This document shows, one piece after another, positions 16,693-25,430 of a DNA stretch of 64,000 nt. Origin of the DNA: Microbispora catharanthi (lineage in GTDB: Bacteria; Actinomycetota; Actinomycetes; Streptosporangiales; Streptosporangiaceae); NCBI RefSeq assembly GCF_006334915.2, contig NZ_VDMA02000016.1, positions 124,001 to 188,000 of the forward strand, written 5' to 3'. The position numbers were made by a program, and so were the translations under genes. The notes under the pieces were generated by a model, which ran no database searches, had not been told where the DNA came from, and saw only the letters and a program-made list of their open reading frames with translations. Position 1 is the stretch's first letter. The number at the start of each line of letters is the position of its first letter.

Positions 16693-17919
16693 GTGCCGGA
16701 GCCGAGATCCCACGACATGCTGCCCGTGCCCCTTCCCGACGCGGTGCGGGCCGCCCTGCTCGCGCCCATGGTCGACCAGCACTGCTGCGGCGTGCGCAGA
16801 GACGACACCACCAGGTCGGGATTCGAGCAGCTCATCGGCGAGGGCGGCACGCCCGCGCCGCCCGGCACCACGCACTTCGACACCCCGGCCGGCGCCGCCA
16901 TCCGCCGTTGGTGCGCGCCGGTCCTCGGCCTGGAGCCGCACGCCTCGCCCACCGTCTACCTGTCGCGCCGCGCCGAACTCGGCGCGGCCGAGGTCAACCG
17001 GCGGCTGCTGCGCGGCGCCGGGGTGTCGGCCTTCCTGGTCGACACCGGGCCCGACGTCCCCGCGCTGCTCTCGCCCGCCGAGATGGGGCGTCTCGGCTCG
17101 GCCGCCGCCGACGAGATCGTCCGGCTGGAGCAGGCCGAGCAGGACGTCGCCGAGGCCGGGCTGCCCGCCGCCGACTACGCCGGGATGCTGCGAGACGAGC
17201 TCGCGGTCCGCGCGGCCCGCGCCGCCGCGCTCAAGTCGGTCGCGGCGCATCGCTGCGGCCTCGGCTTCGACCCCTCCCGGCCCTCGCGCGGCAGCGTGAT
17301 CGCGGCGGCCGGCCGCAGGCTCGCCGACCCCAAGTCGCGCCTGGACGACCCCGTCCTCGTACGGCACCTGCTCTGGGCGGCGGTCGACGTCGCCAGAGAG
17401 CGGGGCCTGCCGCTGCAGTTCCACTGTGGTTTATCCGGCGGTGGTCTGTCCGGCTGGGGCCTGTCCGGTGGTGGCCTGTCCGGTGGTGCGCTGCCCGGCA
17501 TCGGGGCCGGCCACCTGACCGATCCCGCACTGCTGACCGGGTTCGTCCGCGCCCTCGCCCCTCTCGGGGTGACGGTCGTCCTGCTGCACTGCTACCCCTA
17601 CCACCGCCAGGCGGCGCACCTCGCGGGCGTCTTCCCGCACGTGTACGTGGACGCCGGGCCCGCCATCGCCCACACCGCCGCCGGCTCCGCCCACGTCCTG
17701 CGCGAGCTGCTCGAACTCGTCCCGTTCCACAAACAGATGTACGGCTCCGGCTGCCATGGCGCCGCCGAGCTGTGTTTCCTCGCCGCGCTCTGCCATCGCC
17801 GCGGCCTGGCCCGCGTGCTCGCCGACCGGATCGCCGAAGGCGAGTGGAGCCCTGCCGACGCCGCCCGGATCGCTCACATGATCGGCTCGGGCAACGCCCG
17901 CCGCGTCTACCGGCTGTGA
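16693..17919 (+). CDS. FluG-like amidohydrolase, probably degenerate
   Basis: The 408-residue protein aligns in outline with the amidohydrolases that accompany or fuse to glutamine-synthetase-like enzymes: VDQHCCGVRRDD, FDTPAGAAIRRWCAPVLGLEP, LLRGAGVSAFLVDTG, LLHCYPYHRQAAHLAGVF. Several metal ligands look changed. The expected HxH near the N-terminus is HCC (QHCCGV), and the late Asp motif (usually SSDA-like) is GSGCHG. A low-complexity insert of four 5-residue repeats (GLSGG-like) follows the FHCG strand. The protein may therefore be inactive or repurposed. GTG 16693 lies 8 nt after TAGAGT (16679-16684), suggesting leaderless expression independent of trpEG. Confidence 0.72.
   Translation: MPEPRSHDMLPVPLPDAVRAALLAPMVDQHCCGVRRDDTTRSGFEQLIGEGGTPAPPGTTHFDTPAGAAIRRWCAPVLGLEPHASPTVYLSRRAELGAAEVNRRLLRGAGVSAFLVDTGPDVPALLSPAEMGRLGSAAADEIVRLEQAEQDVAEAGLPAADYAGMLRDELAVRAARAAALKSVAAHRCGLGFDPSRPSRGSVIAAAGRRLADPKSRLDDPVLVRHLLWAAVDVARERGLPLQFHCGLSGGGLSGWGLSGGGLSGGALPGIGAGHLTDPALLTGFVRALAPLGVTVVLLHCYPYHRQAAHLAGVFPHVYVDAGPAIAHTAAGSAHVLRELLELVPFHKQMYGSGCHGAAELCFLAALCHRRGLARVLADRIAEGEWSPADAARIAHMIGSGNARRVYRL
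17428..17487 (+). repeat. 15-bp coding minisatellite in the FluG-like gene
   Basis: Four tandem 15-bp units (consensus GGYCTGTCCGGTGGT) encode G-L-S-G-G repeats placed just after the FHCG strand. They interrupt the place where relatives have a short acidic loop. Unit-number variation is expected. Confidence 0.8.
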
Positions 17920-17932
17920 TCGTCGAGACGGC

Positions 17933-18358
17933 TCACTGCCTGATCGCTTCGGCCAGCTCGTCGCGGAACTCGGCCCCGGCCAGGGGGTTGGCGTAGTCGC
18001 GCGAGTGCACGATCAGGCCGTCCCTGATGCGCATCACCATGACGTAGGAGAAGACGAAGGGCCGGCCGGACCTCGTCATCGACCCGTGCAGGTCGTACTC
18101 CACGATGACGACCTCCGGGTCGCGGGTCTCGTGGACGACGACGGGAGCGGCCTTCTCGAACCGCCGCAGCGGTGCGGCGGCCTTGAACCGGGCGCGGAAC
18201 AACTCCCGCCCCTGTGATCGGGCGGGGACGCCCTCGGGCGCGAAGGGGATCTCGACCATCGCGTCCGGGGCGTACAGGTCGGCGAGGTCGTCCCAGGCGT
18301 TGGCGGCCGAGGCGCGCAGGAAGCGGTCGACGATCTCGCGGGGGGAGGGCGTGCTCAT
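17933..18358 (-). CDS. NTF2-like/SnoaL-like family protein
   Basis: The 141-residue protein has the cone-shaped NTF2-like fold pattern: N-terminal helix EIVDRFLRASAANAWDDLADLYAPDAMVEIPF, then alternating strands ending VMVMRIRDGLIVHSRDYANP. Members include SnoaL-type cyclases, ketosteroid isomerase-like enzymes and many stress or catabolic accessory proteins; no specific activity can be assigned. It is transcribed divergently from a TetR regulator across about 120 bp containing a duplicated 20-bp motif, so it is the likely regulatory target. GAAGGAGTC lies just before ATG 18358. Confidence 0.82.
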   Translation of the reverse strand: MSTPSPREIVDRFLRASAANAWDDLADLYAPDAMVEIPFAPEGVPARSQGRELFRARFKAAAPLRRFEKAAPVVVHETRDPEVVIVEYDLHGSMTRSGRPFVFSYVMVMRIRDGLIVHSRDYANPLAGAEFRDELAEAIRQ

Positions 18359-18405
18359 GAGACTCCTTCAGGGAAGCCCGGCCGTGCGGCGGCCGCGGAT
18401 AGAAT

Positions 18406-18453
18406 CGGAACGATCGGCCCGGTTGGGACGTTACGGAACGATCGCCCCGGTTG
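18406..18453. promoter_or_regulatory. Duplicated 20-bp element, candidate TetR operator
   Basis: CGGAACGATCGGCCCGGTTG at 18406-18425 is repeated with one mismatch at 18434-18453, 28 bp apart, between the divergent NTF2-like and TetR genes. Both copies contain the palindrome CGATCG. Direct repeats between a TetR gene and its divergent neighbour usually mark the operator. Confidence 0.6.
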
Positions 18454-18477
18454 TCAACGCGGGCGAAGGAGGAGCAC

Positions 18478-19293
18478 ATGTCCGACGACGACGACGGTCG
18501 CGTCGGCGCCGCGCCCGCGCGGGCGGACGCGCGGCGCAACCGGGAGCGCGTGCTGGAGGCGGCGCAGCGTGCCTTCGCGGAGCTCGGCCTCGCGGTGCCG
18601 CTCGACGAGATCGCGCGGCGCGCGGGAGTGGGAGCCGGCACGGTCTACAGGCATTTCCCGAGCAAGGAAGCCCTGTTCGAGGCCGTGGTGCTGGAGCGCC
18701 TGAAACGGCTCGCCGAGGAGGTCCTCGCCCTGGCCGCTTCGCCTCGTCCCGCCGAGGCCTTCTTCCACGCCGTCCACCTCACTGTCGAACGGGCGGCGCT
18801 GAACAAGGCGCTGTGCGACGCCCTGTCCGCCGGGGTGGACCTGCGCCTCGCCGCGCCGGTCCGGGAGGAGTACGCGGCCGCCCTCGGCGTGCTGCTCGAC
18901 CGGGCCCAGCGGGCCGGCGCCGTACGGCCGGACGTCGACGCGGCCGACGTGCAGGCGCTCCTCGCCGGGTGCCTTGCGATGGAGGGCAGGCCGGGCCGCG
19001 CCCCCGGACGGGCGACGGCGATCGTCCTCGACGGGCTGCGTCCCTCCCCGGCGGGCGGGCGTCCTCCGCTCCCCGCCGTAACGAAACTTCCTCCCGACCT
19101 GTCACGGAACTCGGTGGCGGGGGTGGCCGGCGGTAACGGAACTGACGGTGCGGACGGATCCGGAGAAGAGGATGGACCGCGCTGCCCGGAGTGTGGTCGG
19201 CCCCTCCGGCTCTCCCGCACTGGGCGGCCGGCCCGGTTCTGCGGCCCCGCATGCCGGCAGAAGGCGCACCGCCGCCGGGCCGCCGCGCGCTGA
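18478..19293 (+). CDS. TetR family regulator with C-terminal zinc-ribbon
   Basis: The 271-residue protein has an N-terminal TetR helix-turn-helix (RERVLEAAQRAFAELG, then VPLDEIARRAGVGAGTVYRHF) and a helical ligand-binding region to about residue 175. A low-complexity linker follows. The C-terminus is a four-cysteine module, CPECGRPL then RFCGPACRQKAHRRR, resembling the zinc finger of CGNR-type proteins. TetR proteins normally end after the ligand domain at about 200 residues, so this tail is an addition. ATG 18478 has AAGGAGG about 6 nt upstream; the longer frame from 18451 starts inside the operator repeat. It probably represses the divergent NTF2-like gene and itself. Ligand unknown. Confidence 0.85.
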   Translation: MSDDDDGRVGAAPARADARRNRERVLEAAQRAFAELGLAVPLDEIARRAGVGAGTVYRHFPSKEALFEAVVLERLKRLAEEVLALAASPRPAEAFFHAVHLTVERAALNKALCDALSAGVDLRLAAPVREEYAAALGVLLDRAQRAGAVRPDVDAADVQALLAGCLAMEGRPGRAPGRATAIVLDGLRPSPAGGRPPLPAVTKLPPDLSRNSVAGVAGGNGTDGADGSGEEDGPRCPECGRPLRLSRTGRPARFCGPACRQKAHRRRAAAR

Positions 19294-19379
19294 GGCGGGC
19301 GGGGGCCGGGTCGCGATCGTGGGCCTGAGCTGGTTTGCTTGGACGGTCACCCATCGGCACCACTTCACGGGGAATGTGA

Positions 19380-20162
19380 ATGCGCAGCGTCGAGCCCGAG
19401 GTCTTCCTCGTCGCCAAACCGTCCGTCGACTACGACGAACTGGCCCGCTACCTCCACGAGATCGGCGGGGAGAGCTGGCTGGAGCGGCTGGAGCGGGGCG
19501 AGTTCGACGCCCAGAACCTCGCCGAGTTCGCCGGACGGCTGTGCTACCGGTCGTTCGAGCCGGGCCTGAACCCTAACGTCACGAGAGTGCGCACCGACCA
19601 GGAGGCGTACCTGCGCAACATCCTGGCCAGCGCGCACGGCAGCGTCCTGGAGCACCTCAGCTTCAGCTTCGTGCTGCACAACGTCTCGCGGGTGCTCACC
19701 CACGAGCTGGTGCGGCACCGGCCCGGGGTCGCGATCTCGCAGGAGTCGCTGCGGTTCGTCCGGCTGAGCGACATCCCGTTCTGGTTCCCCGAGTGGGCGC
19801 GCGAGGACGCCGAGCTGATGAAGCGGGCGACCGAGATGCTCGACCGGATGGAGGAGTTCCAGAACTGGATGGCGGCCCACTTCGGGCTGGACGAGGACGG
19901 TGTGCCGTTCGCGGAGAAGAAGCACCGCACCTCGTTCATGCGCCGCTTCGCGCCCGAGGGCGTCGGGACCGGCCTGGTCTGGACGGCCAACGTGCGCACC
20001 CTGCGGCACACGATCGAGGCCCGTACGGCCGCGGGAGCCGAGGAGGAGATCCGCCTCGTCTTCAACCGCATCGGGGAGGTCATGCGGGAGGAGGCCCCGG
20101 CCCTGTTCGGCGACTACGTCGTCGAGGACGGCGCCTGGGTTCCCGGCTACCGCAAGGTCTGA
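19380..20162 (+). CDS. thyX: Flavin-dependent thymidylate synthase
   Basis: The 260-residue enzyme methylates dUMP to dTMP using methylene-tetrahydrofolate, FAD and NADPH. The ThyX signature RHR-x7-S is present as RHRPGVAISQES, within LTHELVRHRPGVAISQESLRF. The preceding HGSVLEHLSFSF and the later NVRTLRHTIEAR segments complete the family pattern. It is slightly longer than many ThyX proteins because of an N-terminal helix pair. GGGGA lies about 8 nt before ATG 19380. It appears monocistronic and ends at a strong bidirectional hairpin. Confidence 0.95.
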   Translation: MRSVEPEVFLVAKPSVDYDELARYLHEIGGESWLERLERGEFDAQNLAEFAGRLCYRSFEPGLNPNVTRVRTDQEAYLRNILASAHGSVLEHLSFSFVLHNVSRVLTHELVRHRPGVAISQESLRFVRLSDIPFWFPEWAREDAELMKRATEMLDRMEEFQNWMAAHFGLDEDGVPFAEKKHRTSFMRRFAPEGVGTGLVWTANVRTLRHTIEARTAAGAEEEIRLVFNRIGEVMREEAPALFGDYVVEDGAWVPGYRKV

Positions 20163-20240
20163 GCCGGCCGAGCCTGCCTCGTCGAGGGTTGGGCCCCGAA
20201 GGGCCAGTGAGGACTGATCCGCGGAGGTCGTGAACCGCCG

Positions 20241-20271
20241 CCCCGCGGTCGCCCGGAAGGGCGCCGCGGGG
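20241..20271. terminator. Bidirectional terminator between thyX and the Asp-box gene
   Basis: CCCCGCGG (20241-20248) pairs with CCGCGGGG (20264-20271). Inside it CGCCC (20250-20254) pairs with GGGCG (20259-20263) around a GGAA tetraloop. It sits between the convergent thyX and sialidase-like genes. Confidence 0.85.
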
Positions 20272-20285
20272 TCAGTGGCGGCGGG

Positions 20286-21362
20286 TCAGAGGACGGCGGC
20301 CCGCACGCACAGCACGTCGGGCAGGTGACGGGCGATCAGTGACCAGGTCTCGCCCGCGTCGGCCGAGCCGTACACCTCGCCGTCCCGGGTGCCGAAGAAC
20401 ACCCCGGCGGGCCCGGCGGACATCGCGTCCCTGAGCACCGAGGCGTGCACCGGGCCCTCGGGCAGCCCGGCGGAGTGTCCGTGCCAGGTGGCCCCGGCGT
20501 CGTCGCTGCGGAACACCTGGTATCGGTGGCCGAGCGGCGTCCGGTCGACGTCACCGTGCAGCGGGAAGACGTACAGCCTGTCCGGGTCGTCCGGATCGAC
20601 CGCGATCGGGAACCCGAAGTCGGAGGGCAGGCCGGACCCGATCTCGGTCCAGGAGTCGCCGAAGTCGTCGGACCGGTAGACCCCGAAGTGGTGCTGCAGG
20701 TAGAGCCGCTCGGGCGCAGCGGGATGCTGCGTCACCTTGTGCACGCACTGGCCGAACTCGGGATACTGCGCGCCCTCGGGAAGGAAGGGCGCGCGGATGT
20801 TCTTGTTGGACGGCCGCCAGGTGGCCCCCGCGTCGTCGCTGCGGAAGAACCCCACGGCGGAGGCGGCGATCCCGATGCGCCGCGGGTCAGAGGAGTGGGG
20901 GATCACGGTGTGGAGGCACAGCCCGCCACCACCGGGCTGCCACTGGGGCCGGGTGGGGTGGTCCCACAGGCCGTCGACCATGGTGTAGGTGGCCCCGCGG
21001 TCCTCCGACCGGAACAGCGCGGCGGGCTCGGCGCCCGCCCAGACCACGTCCGGCTCGGACGGCGACGGCTGGAGCTGCCAGACCCGGGCCAGTGCGGCCC
21101 CGGTGCGCTCGGGGAAGGCGACCGGCGGGGTCGTCGCCTCCTCCCAGGTCTCGCCGAGGTCGTCGGACCACATCACCGACGGGCCGAAATGGCCGTACTC
21201 GATGCCGGCGAGGAGGCGGGGCGTGCTCCCGCGGGTGTCGATCGCGACCGAGTGGATCGCGATCGTGGAGAACCGCACGGGCTCGACCTCGAACGAGCCG
21301 CCTTCCGAGGAGCGCGCGAGGAACAATCCCTTGCGAGTACCGATCGCGAGCAGTGCGGTCAT
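20286..21362 (-). CDS. Sialidase-like Asp-box (BNR) repeat protein
   Basis: The 358-residue protein is a beta-propeller built from repeats with Asp-box motifs: SDDLGETW, SEDRGATY, SDDAGATW, SDDFGDSW, SDDAGATW and SADAGETW, six in all. It starts MTALLAIGTRKGLF with no signal peptide, so it is probably cytoplasmic. True sialidases need an arginine triad and Tyr/Glu pair that I cannot identify. It is better described as a BNR/VPS10-like propeller of unknown function, common in actinomycetes and often mis-named exo-alpha-sialidase. GGGAGGA lies 4 nt before ATG 21362. Confidence 0.85.
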   Translation of the reverse strand: MTALLAIGTRKGLFLARSSEGGSFEVEPVRFSTIAIHSVAIDTRGSTPRLLAGIEYGHFGPSVMWSDDLGETWEEATTPPVAFPERTGAALARVWQLQPSPSEPDVVWAGAEPAALFRSEDRGATYTMVDGLWDHPTRPQWQPGGGGLCLHTVIPHSSDPRRIGIAASAVGFFRSDDAGATWRPSNKNIRAPFLPEGAQYPEFGQCVHKVTQHPAAPERLYLQHHFGVYRSDDFGDSWTEIGSGLPSDFGFPIAVDPDDPDRLYVFPLHGDVDRTPLGHRYQVFRSDDAGATWHGHSAGLPEGPVHASVLRDAMSAGPAGVFFGTRDGEVYGSADAGETWSLIARHLPDVLCVRAAVL

Positions 21363-21442
21363 ATGTCCTCCCTGTGCCGATTTCGATTATGTTTTCGATT
21401 CGAATCCTGCCAGGAAAGCGTCCACGTCGCCCGCCGTTCCGG

Positions 21443-22582
21443 TCAAGCCTCGCTCTGCGCCGTGCTGCTCCGCACCGTGTCGCTCTGTATCGGGTCGCGG
21501 TGGATCCGCGCGAGCGGCACCCCCGAGATCTGCAGGCGCCGTACGGTCTCGTTGACCATCGAGGTCGGCCCGCAGACGTACGCCTCGTGGTCGGCCCAGG
21601 AGTGGAACCTCTCGACCACGTCGGGGAGCCGGCCGCGCATCCCCTCGTAGGCCGGGTCGTCGGAGACCGCCGGCACGACCCGCAGCCAGGGGAAGCTGGC
21701 CTCCATCCTCGCCAGGTCCGGCATGTCGTACAGATCGCACGCGCGCCGGACACCGAACAGCAGGTGGATGTTCGGGCGGTCGCCGGAGGCGATGACGTGC
21801 TCGATGACGGCCTTGAGCGGCGCGAGGCCGGTGCCGCCGGCGACGCAGAGGAGGTCGCGGTCGGACTCGGGCGGCGTCATCGTGCCCACCGGCGGGCCGA
21901 GCAGGAGCTGGTCGCCGATGCGGGTGTGGCGGACCAGCGCCGTGCTCACCCAGCCGCCCGGCACGGCGCGCACGTGCAGGCGGAGCGTGCCGTCCGCGCG
22001 GGGCGCGTTGGCGATGGAGAACCGCCGCCACACCCGTGGCCACCTCGCCGTCTGGACCGTGACGTACTGCCCGGGGACGAAGTCCATGCGCTGCGAGGGC
22101 CGCAGCGTGAGCACCGCGATGTCCCGGGTGCGCGGCTCGTGGTCGATCACCTCCGCCAGCCACCAGGCGGGCGTGGTCTCCGCGGCGGCGGCGTCGATCA
22201 TGATCTTCGCCGCCATGGCGTACGCCTCGGTCCAGGCGGCCTCGATCTCGTCGGTCCAGATCTCGGCGGCGAAATGCCTGATCGTTGCGAGAAGTGCGCT
22301 TCCCACGGCTCTGTAGTGCTCGGGGGACACGCCGTACTTGCGATGGTCCCGCCCGAGCTGGGCGAGATAGGACGCCAGCCCCTCGGGGCTGTCGAGCATC
22401 CAGACGACCCTCGTGAGCGCGTTGAACAGCCGGTCGCGCTGCACCTCCATGCCCGGCGGGAACATGCCCCGCATGTGCGGGCAGTGCGTGAACAGTCGTC
22501 CGTAGAAGTACCCCGCGGCCTTCCCGGCGACGGGCTCGACGACCGAGAAGCTCTCCTTGACGAGGCGTGGATTCAGCGGCAT
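21443..22582 (-). CDS. Flavohemoprotein-like globin with FAD/NAD reductase domain
   Basis: The 379-residue protein has an N-terminal globin (about 1-140; proximal histidine probably in LGRDHRKYGV, distal region VVWMLDSPEG) fused to a ferredoxin-reductase module. FAD binding is marked by WRRFSIANAP, and NAD binding by LLCVAGGTGLAPLKAVIEH and EAYVCGPTSMV. This is the architecture of Hmp nitric-oxide dioxygenases, which detoxify NO to nitrate using NADH. Length is near the roughly 400 expected. A TAGGGT -10 lies 12 nt before the ATG, with a 7-bp inverted repeat overlapping the -35 side, suggesting repression, plausibly by an NO or redox sensor. Confidence 0.88.
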   Translation of the reverse strand: MPLNPRLVKESFSVVEPVAGKAAGYFYGRLFTHCPHMRGMFPPGMEVQRDRLFNALTRVVWMLDSPEGLASYLAQLGRDHRKYGVSPEHYRAVGSALLATIRHFAAEIWTDEIEAAWTEAYAMAAKIMIDAAAAETTPAWWLAEVIDHEPRTRDIAVLTLRPSQRMDFVPGQYVTVQTARWPRVWRRFSIANAPRADGTLRLHVRAVPGGWVSTALVRHTRIGDQLLLGPPVGTMTPPESDRDLLCVAGGTGLAPLKAVIEHVIASGDRPNIHLLFGVRRACDLYDMPDLARMEASFPWLRVVPAVSDDPAYEGMRGRLPDVVERFHSWADHEAYVCGPTSMVNETVRRLQISGVPLARIHRDPIQSDTVRSSTAQSEA

Positions 22583-22594
22583 CAGTTGTGTCCC

Positions 22595-22623
22595 ACCCTA
22601 GGGACCGGAAGCGTGCTCCGGTC
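22595..22623 (-). promoter_or_regulatory. Promoter with overlapping inverted repeat for the flavohemoprotein gene
   Basis: On the minus strand TAGGGT spans 22600-22595. Immediately upstream GACCGGA (22603-22609) and TCCGGTC (22617-22623) form a 7-7-7 inverted repeat across the spacer and -35 position, the usual place for a repressor operator. The cognate regulator is not identifiable here. Confidence 0.55.
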
Positions 22624-22878
22624 TGTCGATCCACCTCCCTGACGGCTCCGGGTGACGAGCGCCGGCGGCCCCGGCTCGACCGATCGCTCAACGGGGAGTG
22701 TTCCACTCGCTCTCGGGCGTCACAACCGATTCCCCGCAAGGCAACCGACTGTGAACACTTCGTTATTTGTCGTGACGCCACCCACTGTGACTGGTGTGAC
22801 TGATGTGAAAACTGACAAAAAGGAAAACGATCTGCGCCATGATGGGCCTGCCTGCTCGCACACCCCCAGGAGATGGCC
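22624..22878. other. Divergent intergenic region upstream of the GATase-like gene
   Basis: The region between the flavohemoprotein promoter and the start at 22879 is less GC-rich than its surroundings around 22740-22830. It contains a cluster of GTGACTG/GTGTGACTG words near 22787-22805 that may be promoter or operator material. No coding frame was accepted. Confidence 0.4.
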
Positions 22879-23577
22879 ATGGCGCGTCCCATCGTCGGCA
22901 TCACCACCTATCTCGAGGCCGCGCGCTGGGGCACGTGGGTCCGTGAGGCGGCGGTCTCACCCCAGGCGTACGCGCGGGCGGTGGAGAAGGCGGGCGGCGC
23001 GCCCGTCCTGCTGCCGCCGCTGAGCCCCGTGTCCGCCGGCGACTATGTGCGACGCCTGGACGCGGTCATCCTCGCCGGGGGCGTGGAAGTCGATCCTGCG
23101 CTGTACGGCGAGGTCCCGGCGGGGGAGCCGGACGACGACGGGCTCGGCGGGCCGCAGCCCCAGCGCGATCGGTTCGAGACCGCGCTGGCGCAGGCGGCGG
23201 TGGAGGCGGAGGTGCCGCTGCTGGCGATCTCGCGCGGCATGCACGTGCTCAATGTCGCCCAGGGCGGCACGCTGATCACATCTCTGCGGGAGGCCGTCGG
23301 CCACGACCGTCACGAGACGGCCGCGCACGTGGTCACCGTCAGCGTGTCGAGCAAGGTCGGCAAGGCCGTGGGCGACCGCGCGGAGGTGACCGGCGCGCAC
23401 CGCCGGGCCGTCCGGCGGCTCGGCACCGGCCTGATCGCGGTGGCCTGGGCGGACGACCAGATCGTCGAGGCCGTCGAACTCCAGGGGCACCGGTTCGCGG
23501 TCGGCGTCCAGTGGCATCCCGAGCGCGGCGCGGACAACCGCCTGGTGGAGGCCCTGGTGGACGCGGCCCGCCCCTGA
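22879..23577 (+). CDS. Gamma-glutamyl-GABA hydrolase (PuuD) family protein lacking the catalytic cysteine
   Basis: The 232-residue protein has the class I glutamine amidotransferase-like fold of PuuD hydrolases: PIVGITTYLEAARWG, AVILAGGVEVDPALYGE and the C-terminal VGVQWHPE. The nucleophile position, normally CRG in a GICRGMQ-like elbow, is SRG here (LAISRGMHVLNVAQGG, TCG codon). The usual HHQAV motif is AHRRAV. The protein is therefore unlikely to hydrolyse glutamyl bonds by the standard mechanism and may be inactive, regulatory or altered. ATG 22879 is preferred over 22873 because AGGAG ends exactly at 22872, leaving normal spacing only for 22879. It does not share an operon with the esterase gene downstream, which has its own -10. 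Confidence 0.82.
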   Translation: MARPIVGITTYLEAARWGTWVREAAVSPQAYARAVEKAGGAPVLLPPLSPVSAGDYVRRLDAVILAGGVEVDPALYGEVPAGEPDDDGLGGPQPQRDRFETALAQAAVEAEVPLLAISRGMHVLNVAQGGTLITSLREAVGHDRHETAAHVVTVSVSSKVGKAVGDRAEVTGAHRRAVRRLGTGLIAVAWADDQIVEAVELQGHRFAVGVQWHPERGADNRLVEALVDAARP

Positions 23578-23683
23578 CCCGTACGGACCGTGTCCCGGAG
23601 GCGGCGCGGGCGCCGGTCGGCCGGGAGAGCGCGCCGCGGCCGCTTCGGCGGTTGTGTCGGCGGGCGCTGTTACTGTGCGGGGC

Positions 23684-24609
23684 ATGGCGTTGCATCCCCA
23701 GGCGGAGTCCTATCTCAAGCTGTTCCCCTCGGACCTCGGTGTGGACCTCGCCTCCCTCACCCGTGAGCAGATCGCCCGGCTGCGGTCCCTGGACGGGATG
23801 GTGGAGCAGCGCGGGCCGAGGATCGACCTGCCTGCGGTCAGGGACGAGACGGCGGCCGGGGTGCCGGTCCGGATCTACCGCCCGGAGCCGGGCGAGCATC
23901 CGCTGCCGGTGCTCGTCTACTTCCACGGCGGCGGCTGGGTCTTCGGCAGCGTCGAGCGCAACGACGCCCTTGGCCGCGACTTCACCCACAGGACCGGAGC
24001 GGTCGTCGTCTCGGTGGACTACCGCCTCGCGCCCGAGCACCCGTTCCCCGCGGCCGTCGAAGACGCCTTCGGCGTGGTCCGCGACGTGCACGCCCGCCCG
24101 GCGTTCTACGGCGCGGACGCGCGCAGGGTGGCGGTCGTCGGCGACAGCGCCGGCGGCAACCTCGCGGCGGTGGCGGCCTGGCTGGCCAGGGACGCCGGGC
24201 TCCGCCTCGCCCACCAGGCGCTGATCTGCCCGGTCATCGACGTCGCTGCCGACACGCCCAGCTACCGGACGTACGGGAAGGGGTTCGGGCTCGACGCGGC
24301 GGAGATGAGGTGGTTCATCGAGCAGTACGCCGGCGGCGCCGACCCCCGCGACCCCCGGCTCGCGCCGATCCACCTGCCGGACAAGTCGGGCCTGGCGCCC
24401 GCGACGGTGATCACGGCGGAGTGCGACCCGCTGTGCGACGAGGGCGCGGCCTACGCGCGGGCGCTCGCCGAGGCGGGCGTCCCCGTGGAGCACCGCTGCT
24501 TCGAGGGCGCGCTGCACGGCTTCCTCGGCCTGCCCGGGTTCTTCGACCAGGCCATGGAGGGCCGCGACTTCCTCGCCGCCAGGATCAGGGAAGCCCTGGG
24601 AGTGGCGTC

Positions 24610-24613
<4 letters not shown>
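23684..24613 (+). CDS. Alpha/beta hydrolase, hormone-sensitive-lipase family
   Basis: The 309-residue esterase has the oxyanion-hole motif HGGGW (about residue 82), the nucleophile elbow GDSAGG (about 152), an acid in [10 protein letters not shown] and the histidine in LHGFLGLPG, so the catalytic machinery is complete. HSL-family enzymes hydrolyse short- to medium-chain acyl esters. ATG 23684 lies exactly 7 nt after TACTGT (23671-23676), indicating leaderless transcription. The stop overlaps the GTG of the enoyl-CoA hydratase gene (GTGA), so the pair is co-translated; together they suggest ester or fatty-acyl catabolism. Confidence 0.9.
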
Positions 24614-25401
<788 letters not shown>

Positions 25402-25430
25402 GGAGAGGCGCGAGGAGTGGCGGACACGAC

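Noticed and set aside
14367-16952. 861-residue minus-strand frame opposite trpEG
   Set aside because: Same shadow effect; it would also cross the attenuator.
21385-21410. TTCGATTCGAATCC-like word resembling a tRNA T-arm
   Set aside because: No acceptor or anticodon stems can be built around it in the 80-bp gap between the Asp-box and flavohemoprotein genes.
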